Shown here: piece by piece, positions 18,768 to 27,497 of the stretch
How the letters are laid out: each line of letters begins with the position of its first letter
Numbering within the stretch: the stretch's first letter is position 1
Source of the DNA: Nitrobacter hamburgensis X14
Lineage (GTDB): Bacteria > Pseudomonadota > Alphaproteobacteria > Rhizobiales > Xanthobacteraceae
Length of the DNA: 64,000 nt
Direction of reading: 5' to 3'
Assembly (NCBI RefSeq): GCF_000013885.1
Contig: NC_007961.1
Coordinates: forward strand, 57,409 to 121,408
Program-made: the position numbers and the translations under genes
The notes under the pieces: model-generated
Database searches by the model: none
What the model saw: only the letters and a program-made list of their open reading frames with translations
Told to the model about the DNA's origin: nothing

Positions 18768-19571
18768 CTAAGTTGCCACGAGGGAGGTAAGCCCGCGAAC
18801 AGTCACGTAAACCCCGACAGCAATGACGAGACTTGCAAAAACGATATTGAGGGTGCGCTTACTTTTGGCCAGGACCTGACCGGCTCGCATGCCGGCAACT
18901 CCTCCGGCGAGTCCGCCAAGCACAAAAAGCGCGGCGACCGCCCAGTCAACGAAACCTGACCAAGCGTAGCTGGCGGCTGTTGCGGCTCCGAAGGCCGTGA
19001 TGGCAACCAGTGAGGTCCCAATAGCAGAAGTCAGCGGCATGCCGGTCGCAAGGATCAGGCCCGGCACGATTAGGAAACCACCACCGATACCGAAAAATCC
19101 GGAGAAGACACCGACAGCAAAGCCGATGCCAAGGAGAAGCGGCAGCAGTTCTTTTGCGCTTTCAGCTGTCAAATGAACATCGTCATTTTCGCCGGACTGG
19201 CGCTTTCGTAACATCATACTGCCGACAACGATCATGACTACGCCGAAGAGTGCGAGGAGTTTCTGACCATCCAGGGCTTTGGCAGCCTGCGAGCCCGCGA
19301 GTGCGCCGATCACGCCAGCCGCGGCGAAAGCGAAGGCGCAGCGCCACTTGACGTTTCCGGCCCGAGAATGGGCAAAGAGGTTGCCGAGAGCGCTCATCGA
19401 TACGGCGATCGCGCTGGTGCCGATTGCGACGTGAGGCGACTTCACGCCGACCACATACACAAGGAGCGGAACCGCAAGAATTGAGCCTCCACCGCCCACA
19501 AGGCCAAGGACCAGGCCAACGATGCCCCCGGATCCCATCGCAAAAAGGCTAATGGAAACACCGGGCATCAT
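18768..19571 (-). CDS. TauE/SafE-family sulfite or thiosulfate exporter
   Basis: A 267-residue inner-membrane protein with about eight hydrophobic segments and the family's glycine-rich repeats (GLVLGLVGGGGSILAVPLLV and GVFSGFFGIGGGFLIVPGLI). It probably exports sulfite or related sulfur anions. The ATG at 19571 overlaps the stop of the preceding gene as ATGA, so the much longer upstream reading is not the true start. Confidence 0.88.
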   Translation of the reverse strand: MMPGVSISLFAMGSGGIVGLVLGLVGGGGSILAVPLLVYVVGVKSPHVAIGTSAIAVSMSALGNLFAHSRAGNVKWRCAFAFAAAGVIGALAGSQAAKALDGQKLLALFGVVMIVVGSMMLRKRQSGENDDVHLTAESAKELLPLLLGIGFAVGVFSGFFGIGGGFLIVPGLILATGMPLTSAIGTSLVAITAFGAATAASYAWSGFVDWAVAALFVLGGLAGGVAGMRAGQVLAKSKRTLNIVFASLVIAVGVYVTVRGLTSLVAT

Positions 19572-20023
19572 GCATCGGCGTCCAAGGCCGGCGAATGCGA
19601 CGACGATGGCGCAACTGCAGAGGGCAGCAACGTGAAAGCACCCATTCCGATCAGCATCGCTGCGAAAAACAGGACCCCTTGCAGGCCCACCAGCGGCAAA
19701 GCCACGATGGCGGGGCCGGGGCAAAGCCCGACAAGACCCCAACCGACGCCAAAGAACGCAGCGCCTATGATAAGGCGGGCATCGAGGTCGCGTCGGTCTG
19801 GGATGTCGAATTGCGCGGCCAGAAGAGGTGCGCTGCGCCGCCTCGAAAAGAAATAGCCAAGTCCCGATACAGCGGCCGCTCCGGCCAGAACGAATGCCAA
19901 GCTTGGATCCCAATCTCCGGCCACATCGAGAAATGCCAGGACTTTTTCCGGGTTAATCATTTGCGAGATGATCAATCCAAGGCCGAAAATGAGACCAGCC
20001 GCGAGAGAAATAAGAACTTGCAT
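19568..20023 (-). CDS. YeeE/YedE-related (DUF6691) membrane protein
   Basis: The 151-residue protein has four hydrophobic segments and the pattern GVGWGLVGLCPGPAIVALPL typical of the second half of YeeE/YedE sulfur-compound transporters. It is paired with the preceding gene, which encodes the other half. The pair corresponds to the PmpA/PmpB-like proteins of BigR-type operons. It lies 3 bases after that gene and shares ATGA with tauE. Confidence 0.85.
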   Translation of the reverse strand: MQVLISLAAGLIFGLGLIISQMINPEKVLAFLDVAGDWDPSLAFVLAGAAAVSGLGYFFSRRRSAPLLAAQFDIPDRRDLDARLIIGAAFFGVGWGLVGLCPGPAIVALPLVGLQGVLFFAAMLIGMGAFTLLPSAVAPSSSHSPALDADA

Positions 20024-20026
20024 TCA

Positions 20027-20452
20027 TTAGCCCCCGATGACGTGGCGGGCAACAAACACGGTCAGGATGGATGTTCCCATAAACACTGCGGTCGCAACCA
20101 ATGACCGTCGCGATCCACGCGCCATCCCGCAGACGCCGTGGCCGCTCGTGCAACCGGAGCCAAGACGCGTTCCGAACCCAACCAGAAGACCGGCGATGAT
20201 CAACGCTCCGACGGAATGGTCGATCGAGATGCGAGGAAGCGTGGCCCCGCTTGCTGCATAGACAACCGACGACAGAACCAGACCGGCAATGAACGCGACC
20301 CGCCACGTCGCTTCGGGTACGATGGCGCCGATGATGCCACCGAGAATTCCGCTGACGCCGGCTATTCGCCCGTTGAGCAGAAGCAGGAGGGCCGCAGCCA
20401 GACCTATGAGCGATCCGCCGGCCAACGCAGAGAAGGGCGTAAAATTATCCAC
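20027..20452 (-). CDS. YeeE/YedE-family membrane protein
   Basis: The 141-residue inner-membrane protein contains LLVGFGTRLGSGCTSGHGVC, the conserved Cys motif of YeeE/YedE thiosulfate transporters. It is the first intact gene of the minus-strand operon yeeE-DUF6691-tauE-MBL-rhodanese, a set known in other bacteria for sulfide/persulfide handling under the ArsR-type repressor BigR or SqrR. The repressor remains only as a stump just upstream (20465-20563). Confidence 0.86.
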   Translation of the reverse strand: MDNFTPFSALAGGSLIGLAAALLLLLNGRIAGVSGILGGIIGAIVPEATWRVAFIAGLVLSSVVYAASGATLPRISIDHSVGALIIAGLLVGFGTRLGSGCTSGHGVCGMARGSRRSLVATAVFMGTSILTVFVARHVIGG

Positions 20453-20464
20453 GGGGAACGCGCC

Positions 20465-20563
20465 TCACGGTCTTTTTGCTTCGGGACGATTCCGACAAAA
20501 CAGATGGTGCAAGGCGGCAAAGAGCTGCTCGATCCGTTGATCGGCGATGCGATACCAAATCAT
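20465..20563 (-). pseudogene. ArsR-family (BigR-like) regulator, C-terminal stump
   Basis: The minus strand encodes MIWYRIADQRIEQLFAALHH then LFCRNRPEAKRP and a TGA at 20465-20467. WYRIADxRVxxLFAALHxLFC is the C-terminal helix of ArsR regulators such as BigR, where the Cys takes part in sulfide sensing. A stop codon lies directly upstream of the Met in this frame, so the DNA-binding part is gone. Its position, 12 bases before the sulfur operon, fits a lost local repressor. Confidence 0.65.
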
Positions 20564-21228
20564 CTAAGTTTCTGCACCCGTTGGCTGGGCGCGCTTGCTC
20601 GCGGAGTTCCATCATCCTTCTGTAACTCCCCGATATCGCCGCCGTTCCGACCTCTTTTGCAGGCTACGAATCAATTACTCATCAGGAACACGAGTGGACA
20701 AATCTAATGAGGAATGCGGCTTGAATCCTCATGGATACTTGGCTTGCAACGTGCGTGAGACACTGACACGGGACTGCGAGAGGCCGGGACTACCGGAGGC
20801 TTCTGGCGAGCGCGAAGGACGAGACCCAGCGAGACCTCCTCGGGCCCGAATTGAGCGGGAGCGTTGCCTGCTTGCCAAACTTCGCGGCGACCGTTCAGAC
20901 CGTTCGCTGCATAATCTCCTGCCTCCGGAGTGGGGGCAATCGAATCGCGAGGCGCGGCAATGCCGAACCGGCTGCAATCGCCTCGCTTGTCCGCGATAGC
21001 TCTGTCAGCGCGACGAGCTCGGCGAGAATGGTGTCCATCATAGATCTTCCCGCTGGCCTTTTGAAGAACGGATGCCGCAGCTTTCCCTCCGCAGACACTG
21101 ATACCCGATCGCCACGGCATAGCGCGACTGCCGGCCCTGGTAATCGGGCCGCGACCATCGCGGCTTGCATCGCCTGCTCTTGGCCGCGGAGGATGAGGAA
21201 TCCACTCAGGTTACGAGACGCTGCCCAA
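20564..21228. other. Stretch without a confident gene
   Basis: About 660 bases. Open frames exist on both strands (for example minus strand 20895-21245), but none shows a family motif, a ribosome binding site with spacing, or coding composition strong enough to call. It may be decayed sequence. Confidence 0.35.
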
Positions 21229-21312
21229 TTAGTGCAGAAAACCAAACAGCCAAAGCAGAAGAATGATGGGGAGCGGTATGCCGACCAACCAAAGAAGAGC
21301 GCCCTTTCCCAT
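21229..21312 (-). CDS. 27-residue membrane peptide
   Basis: A very short frame encodes MGKGALLWLVGIPLPIILLL followed by WLFGFLH, one membrane segment led by a positive charge. It has a perfect GGAGG ribosome binding site 6 bases before the ATG and a TAA stop at 21229-21231. I recall near-identical small proteins in Bradyrhizobium. It may insert in the inner membrane; its role is unknown. Confidence 0.7.
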   Translation of the reverse strand: MGKGALLWLVGIPLPIILLLWLFGFLH

Positions 21313-21707
21313 GTCTTGTCCTCCTATTTTCAGAGCCATGGACAACAACGAGGGTCCGTTGCTTGTTCCTCATAATTCTGCTCTCACGCTGTCCATGGAA
21401 GCAAGCGAGGCCCGTAGGGCGGTGTAATAGGTGTGCCCGGCCAAAGGTATCGCTGGCAACAACTCGGTGCCGACCACAAGCGCGCATATTGAAGCTCGTG
21501 GGCCAGCCATCAAACGACACCAGGCAACCGGCGACAACGCGGTTAAAAATCAAAACCGTAGCACATCGGCCGAGGGATCACTCTCGCGTGGTCGGCAGCC
21601 TTATGCTTCCTCCGGAAGCCCGCTCAGCGGCAGGCCGGGCAGAATAATGGAACGACTGGTTGGTTGGCGAATTGATAAGCTCCTCACATGTGCCAAGGAG
21701 CGCGCCC
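21313..21707. other. Intergenic stretch
   Basis: About 395 bases in which I see no supported gene or clear regulatory element, other than the AGGAG ribosome binding site near 21696 that serves the next gene. Confidence 0.35.
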
Positions 21708-22025
21708 ATGAGTAATGATCCCGAAACGCGGCCTAGCGTGGGTAAAGATGTGTCCCAGGATCGGCGAGGCAGCAATCCGCCGCCGGCCCCCGACAATATG
21801 GGACCGTCTAGTAACTTGGGCAATCCAGACCCTGGATATGCCGACCAAAAGACCATGAACGAACAAAATCCCGGCCAACAGCAGAACCGAGGCGAGAGGC
21901 CGCGGGTGCAGCAAGAGCAGGATGAAAGCGTCCGAAAGGCCGAAATTAAGAAGGCCGTAGAGGAAGATGATCCGGACAACAATCCTCGGGGCCAAGAAAA
22001 GACTGGATTCAGCGGCGGTACCTGA
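21708..22025 (+). CDS. Small hydrophilic hypothetical protein
   Basis: ATG 21708 follows an AAGGAG site. The 105-residue product is rich in Asp, Glu, Pro, Asn and Gln (SNPPPAPDNMGPSSNLGNPD) with a charged end (DESVRKAEIKKAVEEDDPDN), so it is probably disordered and cytoplasmic, of the kind seen in stress-related small proteins. A rho-independent terminator follows at 22057-22083. No domain recognised. Confidence 0.68.
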   Translation: MSNDPETRPSVGKDVSQDRRGSNPPPAPDNMGPSSNLGNPDPGYADQKTMNEQNPGQQQNRGERPRVQQEQDESVRKAEIKKAVEEDDPDNNPRGQEKTGFSGGT

Positions 22026-22056
22026 TTGAGACGCGCAGCCGCGCTCCCCTTACACG

Positions 22057-22083
22057 AAGGCCGCCCAATCGGCGGCCTTTTCT
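22057..22083 (+). terminator. Rho-independent terminator
   Basis: The 7-bp stem GGCCGCC/GGCGGCC with loop CAATC is followed by TTTTCT, 30 bases after the stop of the gene ending at 22025. Confidence 0.8.
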
Positions 22084-22108
22084 GTGCGCGCTCAGCATGG
22101 GCGCATTC

Positions 22109-22909
22109 TTATAGGTGCAAGTCCCATCGTGAGTTAATCACAACGAGCGAAGTGAAGCGCAACTGCATGAGGGTGCTGACGCCTCCGTCCCGATCGGTCT
22201 CACCCGACTGATATTTTTTCGGCGTGAGCCCGAAGTAGGCGCGGCCGACGCCAGGGGTGCTCATCAATCGCCGACAAACCTTGTCGGCCCGCGCGATCTT
22301 CAACATCTCACGATGCAACCTGGTGAACTCGTTCCACAACGCCGTCCTCGCAGCGAGCATCGCGCCAATCACCATTTCCAGGGTCACATGCTCCGCTGTC
22401 AATTCCCGAATGCGCGCTTCAAACCGTCCACGGCTCACTTCGCCGACCTTCAGCCCGTAGCCACGCAGGATGCCGCGGATGCTCAGTTCGACGTCGAGAA
22501 GCTTGCCCTGCAGAAGTTTTCGTCCAACAAGCAGAGCCCGAGTATCCTTGCAGGGCACCGATTTCGCGTGAACCGGACGGTACCAGCCCATCCGCAGCAA
22601 CTGAGCGATCCCGCGCGCATCCTTCCGGTCGGTCTTGACGGTCATGGCCGAGAGTGCTGCTTTCACATGCCGTGTCTCGAGCAAAACTGCATCGCGCCCG
22701 GCGGCCAAAAGCGCAGCATGCAGCCACTGCGACAACGGCCCAGCCTCGAGCCCAATGCGGCTGACAGGTAATTCCAGCTCGTCGAAATAGCCAATAAGCA
22801 CCTCAGCCTCGCTGGCAACCTTGACCTCGCGGACGACGTTGCCAGTCCTGTCAACAACGCAGATGCTGCTCTCTTTCAAAGACACGTCGATCCCCGCATA
22901 ATAGTCCAT
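22109..22909 (-). pseudogene. IS110-family transposase with internal deletion and lost C-terminus
   Basis: MDYYAGIDVSLKESSICVVD opens an IS110 transposase with the DEDD residues (VKTDRKDARGIAQLLRMGWY). The C-terminal domain jumps from MSTPGVG straight to AYFGLTPKKYQSGETDRDGG, missing about 25 residues that normally lie between them, and then ends in unrelated sequence. The element is therefore a deletion derivative. About 130 bases of IS end sequence follow the start. Confidence 0.82.
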
Positions 22910-23152
22910 GGCTGTTCCTCACTTGATGCCTGGAGCCGATCACTCGGACTCCGTTTCAACATCATCATTCTGAGGGACAGCCACCTGACCTGGCTAGGCT
23001 CGCGAAGGCCGGCCCATTACGGCATCTAGGGAACCTCTGAGCAACGTCACCTTTTCTGACAAGGGTGACAGTCGCAACGAGGTTTGCGCTGGCGGTGAAG
23101 GGTTCTTCGTTTGCACGACTGGCCGCGGGCGGCATTCGCCGGCGTTTTTGTC

Positions 23153-23430
23153 AACAAGCCTTTGAATGCGATTTGCTGTTGTTTATAGACACCACCGAGT
23201 TCGTACCGAACGGTTTCGGGTAAAAAGCCGGCCTTGTCGAGTTCAGTCCGCACGTCGCCGGCGACCGAGTCCAGGCTGCGCCCTTGAATGCGCGCGGTGA
23301 CAGCCACCAGCCGTTGCAGAGTTTCGCGCTTCTCCGGTTACCCGGTGACGATCGTAAAACGTTGCCCGTCGGGATCCAGCAGACAGACGGGCGGGACCTG
23401 AGAAACGGGAAGATTCTTTTGTCGCCTCGA
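23153..23430 (-). pseudogene. RND efflux permease fragment with in-frame stop
   Basis: The frame reads LPVSQVPPVC, then a TAA (23338-23340), then PEKRETLQRLVAVTARIQGR, VRYELGGVYKQQQIAFKGL. This matches the periplasmic pore-domain segment of RND heavy-metal or multidrug permeases just before a membrane segment. Similarity ends at FKGL, near 23153, and nothing of the remaining roughly 900 residues is present. It neighbours the copper island, so it may come from a lost Cus/Czc-type pump. Confidence 0.7.
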
Positions 23431-23545
23431 TTCACGTAGCAAAGCCGACGGCAGGAAAACGGAAGGCGTGGAGGCGTTCTTGTTGTCAAGGATCGGGGGC
23501 GTCGCCATCGGTCGCACCTTGGTTGATTGAGAAGGAACGCAGTTC

Positions 23546-24166
23546 ATGGACGAGATCGATCGGCAGGCGCACTGGGAAAACGTGTACCGCACCAAGCGAG
23601 AGCACGAAGTCAGCTGGTTTCAGGAGAACCCGGCGCCGTCCCTGGATCTTATCGCACATGCGGGCTTGTCCAACGAAGCGGAGATCATCGACATCGGTGG
23701 CGGAGCTTCACGCCTGGTTGATGGTCTCATCGACCGCCGGTTTCGCCGCGTCACCGTGCTCGATCTTTCCGCGGTCGCCCTTGCCGCCGCGAAAACACGT
23801 CTTGGTCCTGCCGGCGCGGAGGTAGAGTGGGTTGTCGCGGATGTCACGCGATGGCACCCTGTGCGTAGCTACGATCTCTGGCACGACCGGGCCACGTTCC
23901 ACTTCCTGACGGATCCCGCCGATCGTGAGGCTTACGTTGCGTGCCTCAAAAAGGCCGTCCGCCCAGGCGGGCATGTCGTCATCGGCACGTTTGCGCCGGA
24001 CGGTCCGGAGAGGTGCAGCGGACTGCCGATCATACGCTACGATGCCGAAACTCTTGCCTCCGTGTTCGGGGCGGAATTCACATTGGTCGATTGTCGGCGG
24101 CACGATCATTTGACCCCGGGCGGCAATACGCAGCAATTTCAATTCAGCGTCTTCCAAAGAAATTGA
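23546..24166 (+). CDS. Class I SAM-dependent methyltransferase
   Basis: A 206-residue soluble protein with motif I EIIDIGGGASRLVDGLIDRR, an acidic end of strand 2 (VTVLDLSAVALAAAK) and motif IV-like YDLWHDRATFHFLTD. It resembles small methyltransferases often found next to metal-resistance genes (TPMT/TehB-like). The substrate is not evident. It stands alone on the plus strand, convergent with the copper ATPase gene 62 bases away. Confidence 0.85.
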   Translation: MDEIDRQAHWENVYRTKREHEVSWFQENPAPSLDLIAHAGLSNEAEIIDIGGGASRLVDGLIDRRFRRVTVLDLSAVALAAAKTRLGPAGAEVEWVVADVTRWHPVRSYDLWHDRATFHFLTDPADREAYVACLKKAVRPGGHVVIGTFAPDGPERCSGLPIIRYDAETLASVFGAEFTLVDCRRHDHLTPGGNTQQFQFSVFQRN

Positions 24167-24228
24167 GTCGGTATCATATGTGTCCAGCATCGTTACGTTG
24201 CGTTCCGCCTTGCGGCCGCGCCTTGCGA

Positions 24229-26634
24229 TCAAAGCTTGACCATCCGCAGACGCAGCGCGTTGCCGACCACGCTCACCGAGGACAGCGCCATGGCCGCTGC
24301 GGCGATGATCGGCGACAGCAACAGTCCGAACACCGGATACAGCACGCCAGCCGCGATCGGAATTCCCGCGGCATTGTAGATGAAGGCGAAGAACAGATTC
24401 TGGCGGATATTGCTCATCGTCGCTTCCGAAAGTCGGCGCGCGCGAACGATGCCGCCGAGATCGCCGTTCAACAGGGTTATTCCGGCACTCTCCATCGCGA
24501 CGTCGGTACCGGTACCCATCGCGATTCCGACTTCGGCCGCGGCGAGGGCAGGGGCGTCGTTGACGCCGTCGCCGGCCATCGCGACGATCCGGCCAGCCTT
24601 CTGCAGCTTGCTTACAACCGCGCTCTTCTGGTCGGGCAGAATTTCCGCCTCGACCTCCGAGATGCCGAGCCGCTTCGCCACCGCGTTTGCCGTCGTTCTG
24701 TTGTCTCCGGTCAGCATGATGACCTTGATGCCGTCCGCGGCCAGCGCCTTCAAGGCATCGGGCGTCGATCGTTTGATGGGATCGGCGATGGCGAAGAGTC
24801 CGGCGAGCTTTCCGTCGACCGCGATGTTGATGACGGTGGCGCCGTCGCCGCGGAGCGCTTCAGCCTGCGGTTCCATCGATCGGGTTTCGACGCCCAGCGA
24901 CTGCAGGTAGCCGACGTTGCCGAGCAATATGTTCTTGCCCTCGACCTTACCCGTCACGCCCTTGCCTGTGGGTGAATCGAATTCCTCCACGTTCGCCAGC
25001 GTCAGATCGCGCTCCTTGGCGGCGCGAACGATGGCGTCGGCCAGCGGATGCTCGCTCGCGCGCTCGACGCTTGCTGCGAAACGCAGCAGATCGTCTTCCC
25101 CGAATGAGGGAGAAGTCACGATGGAGACGACCTTCGGCTTGCCTTCGGTCAGGGTGCCCGTCTTGTCGACCACGAGCGTGTCGATCTTTTCCATACGTTC
25201 GAGCGCTTCCGCGTTCTTGATGAGAACGCCGACCTGCGCGCCGCGTCCGACGCCGACCATGATCGACATCGGGGTTGCCAGGCCGAGGGCGCACGGACAG
25301 GCGATGATCAGCACGCTGACGGCGGCCACCAGACCGAATGCCAGGCGGGGCTCGGGACCGACCAGGGCCCAGACCACGAAGGCGACAAGCGCGGCCGCGA
25401 TCACCGTAGGCACGAACCAGCCCGCAACCTGATCGGCGAGGCGCTGGATCGGCGCTCGCGACCGCTGCGCCTGCGCGACCATCTGCACGATCTGCGACAA
25501 TACCGTATCGCGGCCGACCTTCTCGGCCTGCATCACGAAACTTCCGGATTGATTGAGGGTCCCGGCGATCACCTTGGCACCATTTTCCTTGGTGACGGGC
25601 ATGGACTCTCCGGTCACCAGGGATTCATCGACCGATGAACGTCCCTCGAGAATGACACCGTCGACCGGGATTTTTTCGCCGGGTCGGACGCGCAATCTGT
25701 CGCCGACGTTCAGGCCGTCGAGCGGGACTTCATGATCGGTGCCATCCTCCGCGACGAGGCGCGCTGTCTTCGGCGCGAGATCGAGCAAAGCCTTGATCGC
25801 GCCCGACGTCGCCTCGCGGGCACGCAATTCGAGCACCTGGCCCAGCAGCACCAGAACGGTGATCACGGCCGCCGCTTCAAAGTAGACAGCGACGGCGCCG
25901 TCATGTCCGCGAAACGCGGGCGGAAAGACCTGCGGGACGACCGTGGCGACGAGGCTGTAGACGTAAGCCACGCCAGTCCCCATCGCGATCAGGGTGAACA
26001 TGTTGAGGTTGCGGGTCACCAGCGACTGCCAGCCGCGCACGAAGAACGGCCAGCCCGCCCAGATCACGACCGGTGTCGCCGAAACGAGTTGAATCCAGTT
26101 CGACAGGGTTTGGTCGACCCAGCCGTGGCCGCCGACCAGATGCCCGCCCATCTCGAGGACGACCGCAGGCAGGGCGAACACAAGGCCGATCCAGAACCGC
26201 CGAGTCATGTCCGCCAGTTCGGGATTCGGTGCAGCGTCCAGCGTTGCCACTTCGGGCTCCAGAGCCATGCCGCAGATCGGGCAACTGCCGGGACCGATCT
26301 GCCGGATTTCGGGATGCATCGGGCACGTGTAAATGGTGCCTTCCGGAACGGGCTGCGCGGCCTTGGACTTGTCGAGATATGTTGCCGGGGCGGCCGCGAA
26401 CTTCGTGCGACAGCCTGCCGAACAGAAATGATAGGTGCGGCCGTGGTAATCGAACCGATGCTTGCTGGTCGCCGGGTCGACGGTCATCCCGCAAACCGGG
26501 TCGAGGACTGTTCCGTTTTCTGCAGGAGGACGATGTCCGTGGTTTCCATGCGCCTGGTCGCCGTGGTGCTCGGGTGTTGCCATCGAGGAGTGGATCGGCT
26601 GGCCCGTGGAACTTGCGTTTCGCGACCTGGTCAT
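24229..26634 (-). CDS. copA: Copper-exporting P1B-type ATPase
   Basis: An 801-residue inner-membrane pump. In place of a CxxC metal-binding domain it has a YHS-like segment ([20 protein letters not shown]) and a heavy-metal-binding motif ([20 protein letters not shown]). The P-type core is complete: [14 protein letters not shown] in membrane segment 6, [11 protein letters not shown] with the phosphorylated Asp, MLTGDN and [11 protein letters not shown]. The CPC motif indicates Cu+ (or Ag+) export to the periplasm. Start 26634 is backed by a GAGGAAG site. It is divergent from the copper efflux/oxidase operon, so the 26635-26704 gap should hold both promoters. Confidence 0.93.
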   Translation of the reverse strand: MTRSRNASSTGQPIHSSMATPEHHGDQAHGNHGHRPPAENGTVLDPVCGMTVDPATSKHRFDYHGRTYHFCSAGCRTKFAAAPATYLDKSKAAQPVPEGTIYTCPMHPEIRQIGPGSCPICGMALEPEVATLDAAPNPELADMTRRFWIGLVFALPAVVLEMGGHLVGGHGWVDQTLSNWIQLVSATPVVIWAGWPFFVRGWQSLVTRNLNMFTLIAMGTGVAYVYSLVATVVPQVFPPAFRGHDGAVAVYFEAAAVITVLVLLGQVLELRAREATSGAIKALLDLAPKTARLVAEDGTDHEVPLDGLNVGDRLRVRPGEKIPVDGVILEGRSSVDESLVTGESMPVTKENGAKVIAGTLNQSGSFVMQAEKVGRDTVLSQIVQMVAQAQRSRAPIQRLADQVAGWFVPTVIAAALVAFVVWALVGPEPRLAFGLVAAVSVLIIACPCALGLATPMSIMVGVGRGAQVGVLIKNAEALERMEKIDTLVVDKTGTLTEGKPKVVSIVTSPSFGEDDLLRFAASVERASEHPLADAIVRAAKERDLTLANVEEFDSPTGKGVTGKVEGKNILLGNVGYLQSLGVETRSMEPQAEALRGDGATVINIAVDGKLAGLFAIADPIKRSTPDALKALAADGIKVIMLTGDNRTTANAVAKRLGISEVEAEILPDQKSAVVSKLQKAGRIVAMAGDGVNDAPALAAAEVGIAMGTGTDVAMESAGITLLNGDLGGIVRARRLSEATMSNIRQNLFFAFIYNAAGIPIAAGVLYPVFGLLLSPIIAAAAMALSSVSVVGNALRLRMVKL

Positions 26635-26665
26635 TTAGGCTTCCTCATTAACTTGTAACAGGTAC

Positions 26666-27109
26666 CTGGCAGGGTGGTTCATCGCCCTGGCTTATCTGTT
26701 TTGCGTGCTGGCGCCGACGGTGTCCTTCGCCTTGCCCGGCAGTCAGGCTACGCCTTATTGCCTGACCGACGACGATCACGTGCCGGGCATGATCCATGTG
26801 CATCATGAAGGCATGATGCACATCCACAAGAACGGACATGCCCATCATCATTCCGGCGTCCAGACCCACGCGGATTCATCTGCGGATCATGATGCAAAGT
26901 CTGTCGCGCTGAAGAGCGACGTCGATCCGGCAAAAGCGTCGCATTCGGCGGACGGCAAGTGCTGCGGACTGAAGAGCGTCACCGCTCTTCCCACGCCGCT
27001 CGTCGCTGTGGCACAGCCGTCGGTGCCGAAGGCCGTTCGGGCGTCCGATCATTATCGGAAACTGACGGACAACCCGCCCCCACAACTCTATCGTCCCCCC
27101 ATTTCCTGA
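26666..27109 (+). CDS. His-rich exported protein of the copper island
   Basis: A signal peptide reads in frame from 26660 (RYLAGWFIALAYLFCVLAPT, then VSFALPGS), followed by a His/Asp/Met-rich region (IHVHHEGMMHIHKNGHAHHH) that probably binds copper in the periplasm, and a CC pair later (GKCCGLKS). There is no ATG in frame: a stop lies upstream near 26637, the signal peptide begins at a CTG (26666), and the first GTG is 26705, which would cut the signal peptide. The true start is therefore uncertain or mutated. It leads the operon with the lipoprotein and TolC genes. Confidence 0.65.
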   Translation: MAGWFIALAYLFCVLAPTVSFALPGSQATPYCLTDDDHVPGMIHVHHEGMMHIHKNGHAHHHSGVQTHADSSADHDAKSVALKSDVDPAKASHSADGKCCGLKSVTALPTPLVAVAQPSVPKAVRASDHYRKLTDNPPPQLYRPPIS

Positions 27110-27188
27110 CCTGACAACAGCATGACGCGGTGCCGTGCCCGTTCAGGGCACGTACACCTGTGGTCCACCGTCAGTTCAGGAAACTCTT

Positions 27189-27488
27189 ATGTCAGCGCAG
27201 CTTGGGGCGACTGTCGCCGCCGTTGGTTCGGTGGTGCGCGGAATATTCGGAAGAAGACTTGGGACATTCGCAGGGATGGTCGTCGCGGCCATAACGCTCG
27301 GCGGCTGTGCGCTGCCTCCGGCGCCGCTGGCCGGTCCGGATCCCGCAGATCCAGGCGCGAGGGTCGCCGGCGTCGGTTACCGGTCGAGCATCGCGCCTTA
27401 CACCAGCTTCCGTCCGGCGGCGCCTTCGGGTTGGACCGAACAGAACCAGCGCGTCACGCCGTCACCGACGTCCGGCCACGAACATTAG
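27189..27488 (+). CDS. Small lipoprotein of the copper island
   Basis: The 99-residue product has a signal peptide (VVAAITLGGC) with a lipobox Cys at about residue 40, then a Pro-rich mature part ending SPTSGHEH. Start ATG 27189 has a GGAA site. It precedes the outer-membrane factor gene by 9 bases, so it is likely an envelope partner of that efflux system. The function is otherwise unknown. Confidence 0.68.
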   Translation: MSAQLGATVAAVGSVVRGIFGRRLGTFAGMVVAAITLGGCALPPAPLAGPDPADPGARVAGVGYRSSIAPYTSFRPAAPSGWTEQNQRVTPSPTSGHEH

Positions 27489-27497
27489 GAGCACGTC

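Noticed and set aside
18768..19913. Longer version of the TauE/SafE gene starting at 19913
   Set aside because: The extra 114 codons overlap the DUF6691 gene in another frame; ATG 19571 has the operon-typical ATGA overlap and begins at the first membrane segment.
20895..21245. A 116-codon minus-strand frame (contains MMDTILAELVALTELSRTSE)
   Set aside because: Codon use is mixed and no ribosome binding site or family was recognised; it also overlaps the better supported 27-residue gene. It was left as unassigned sequence.
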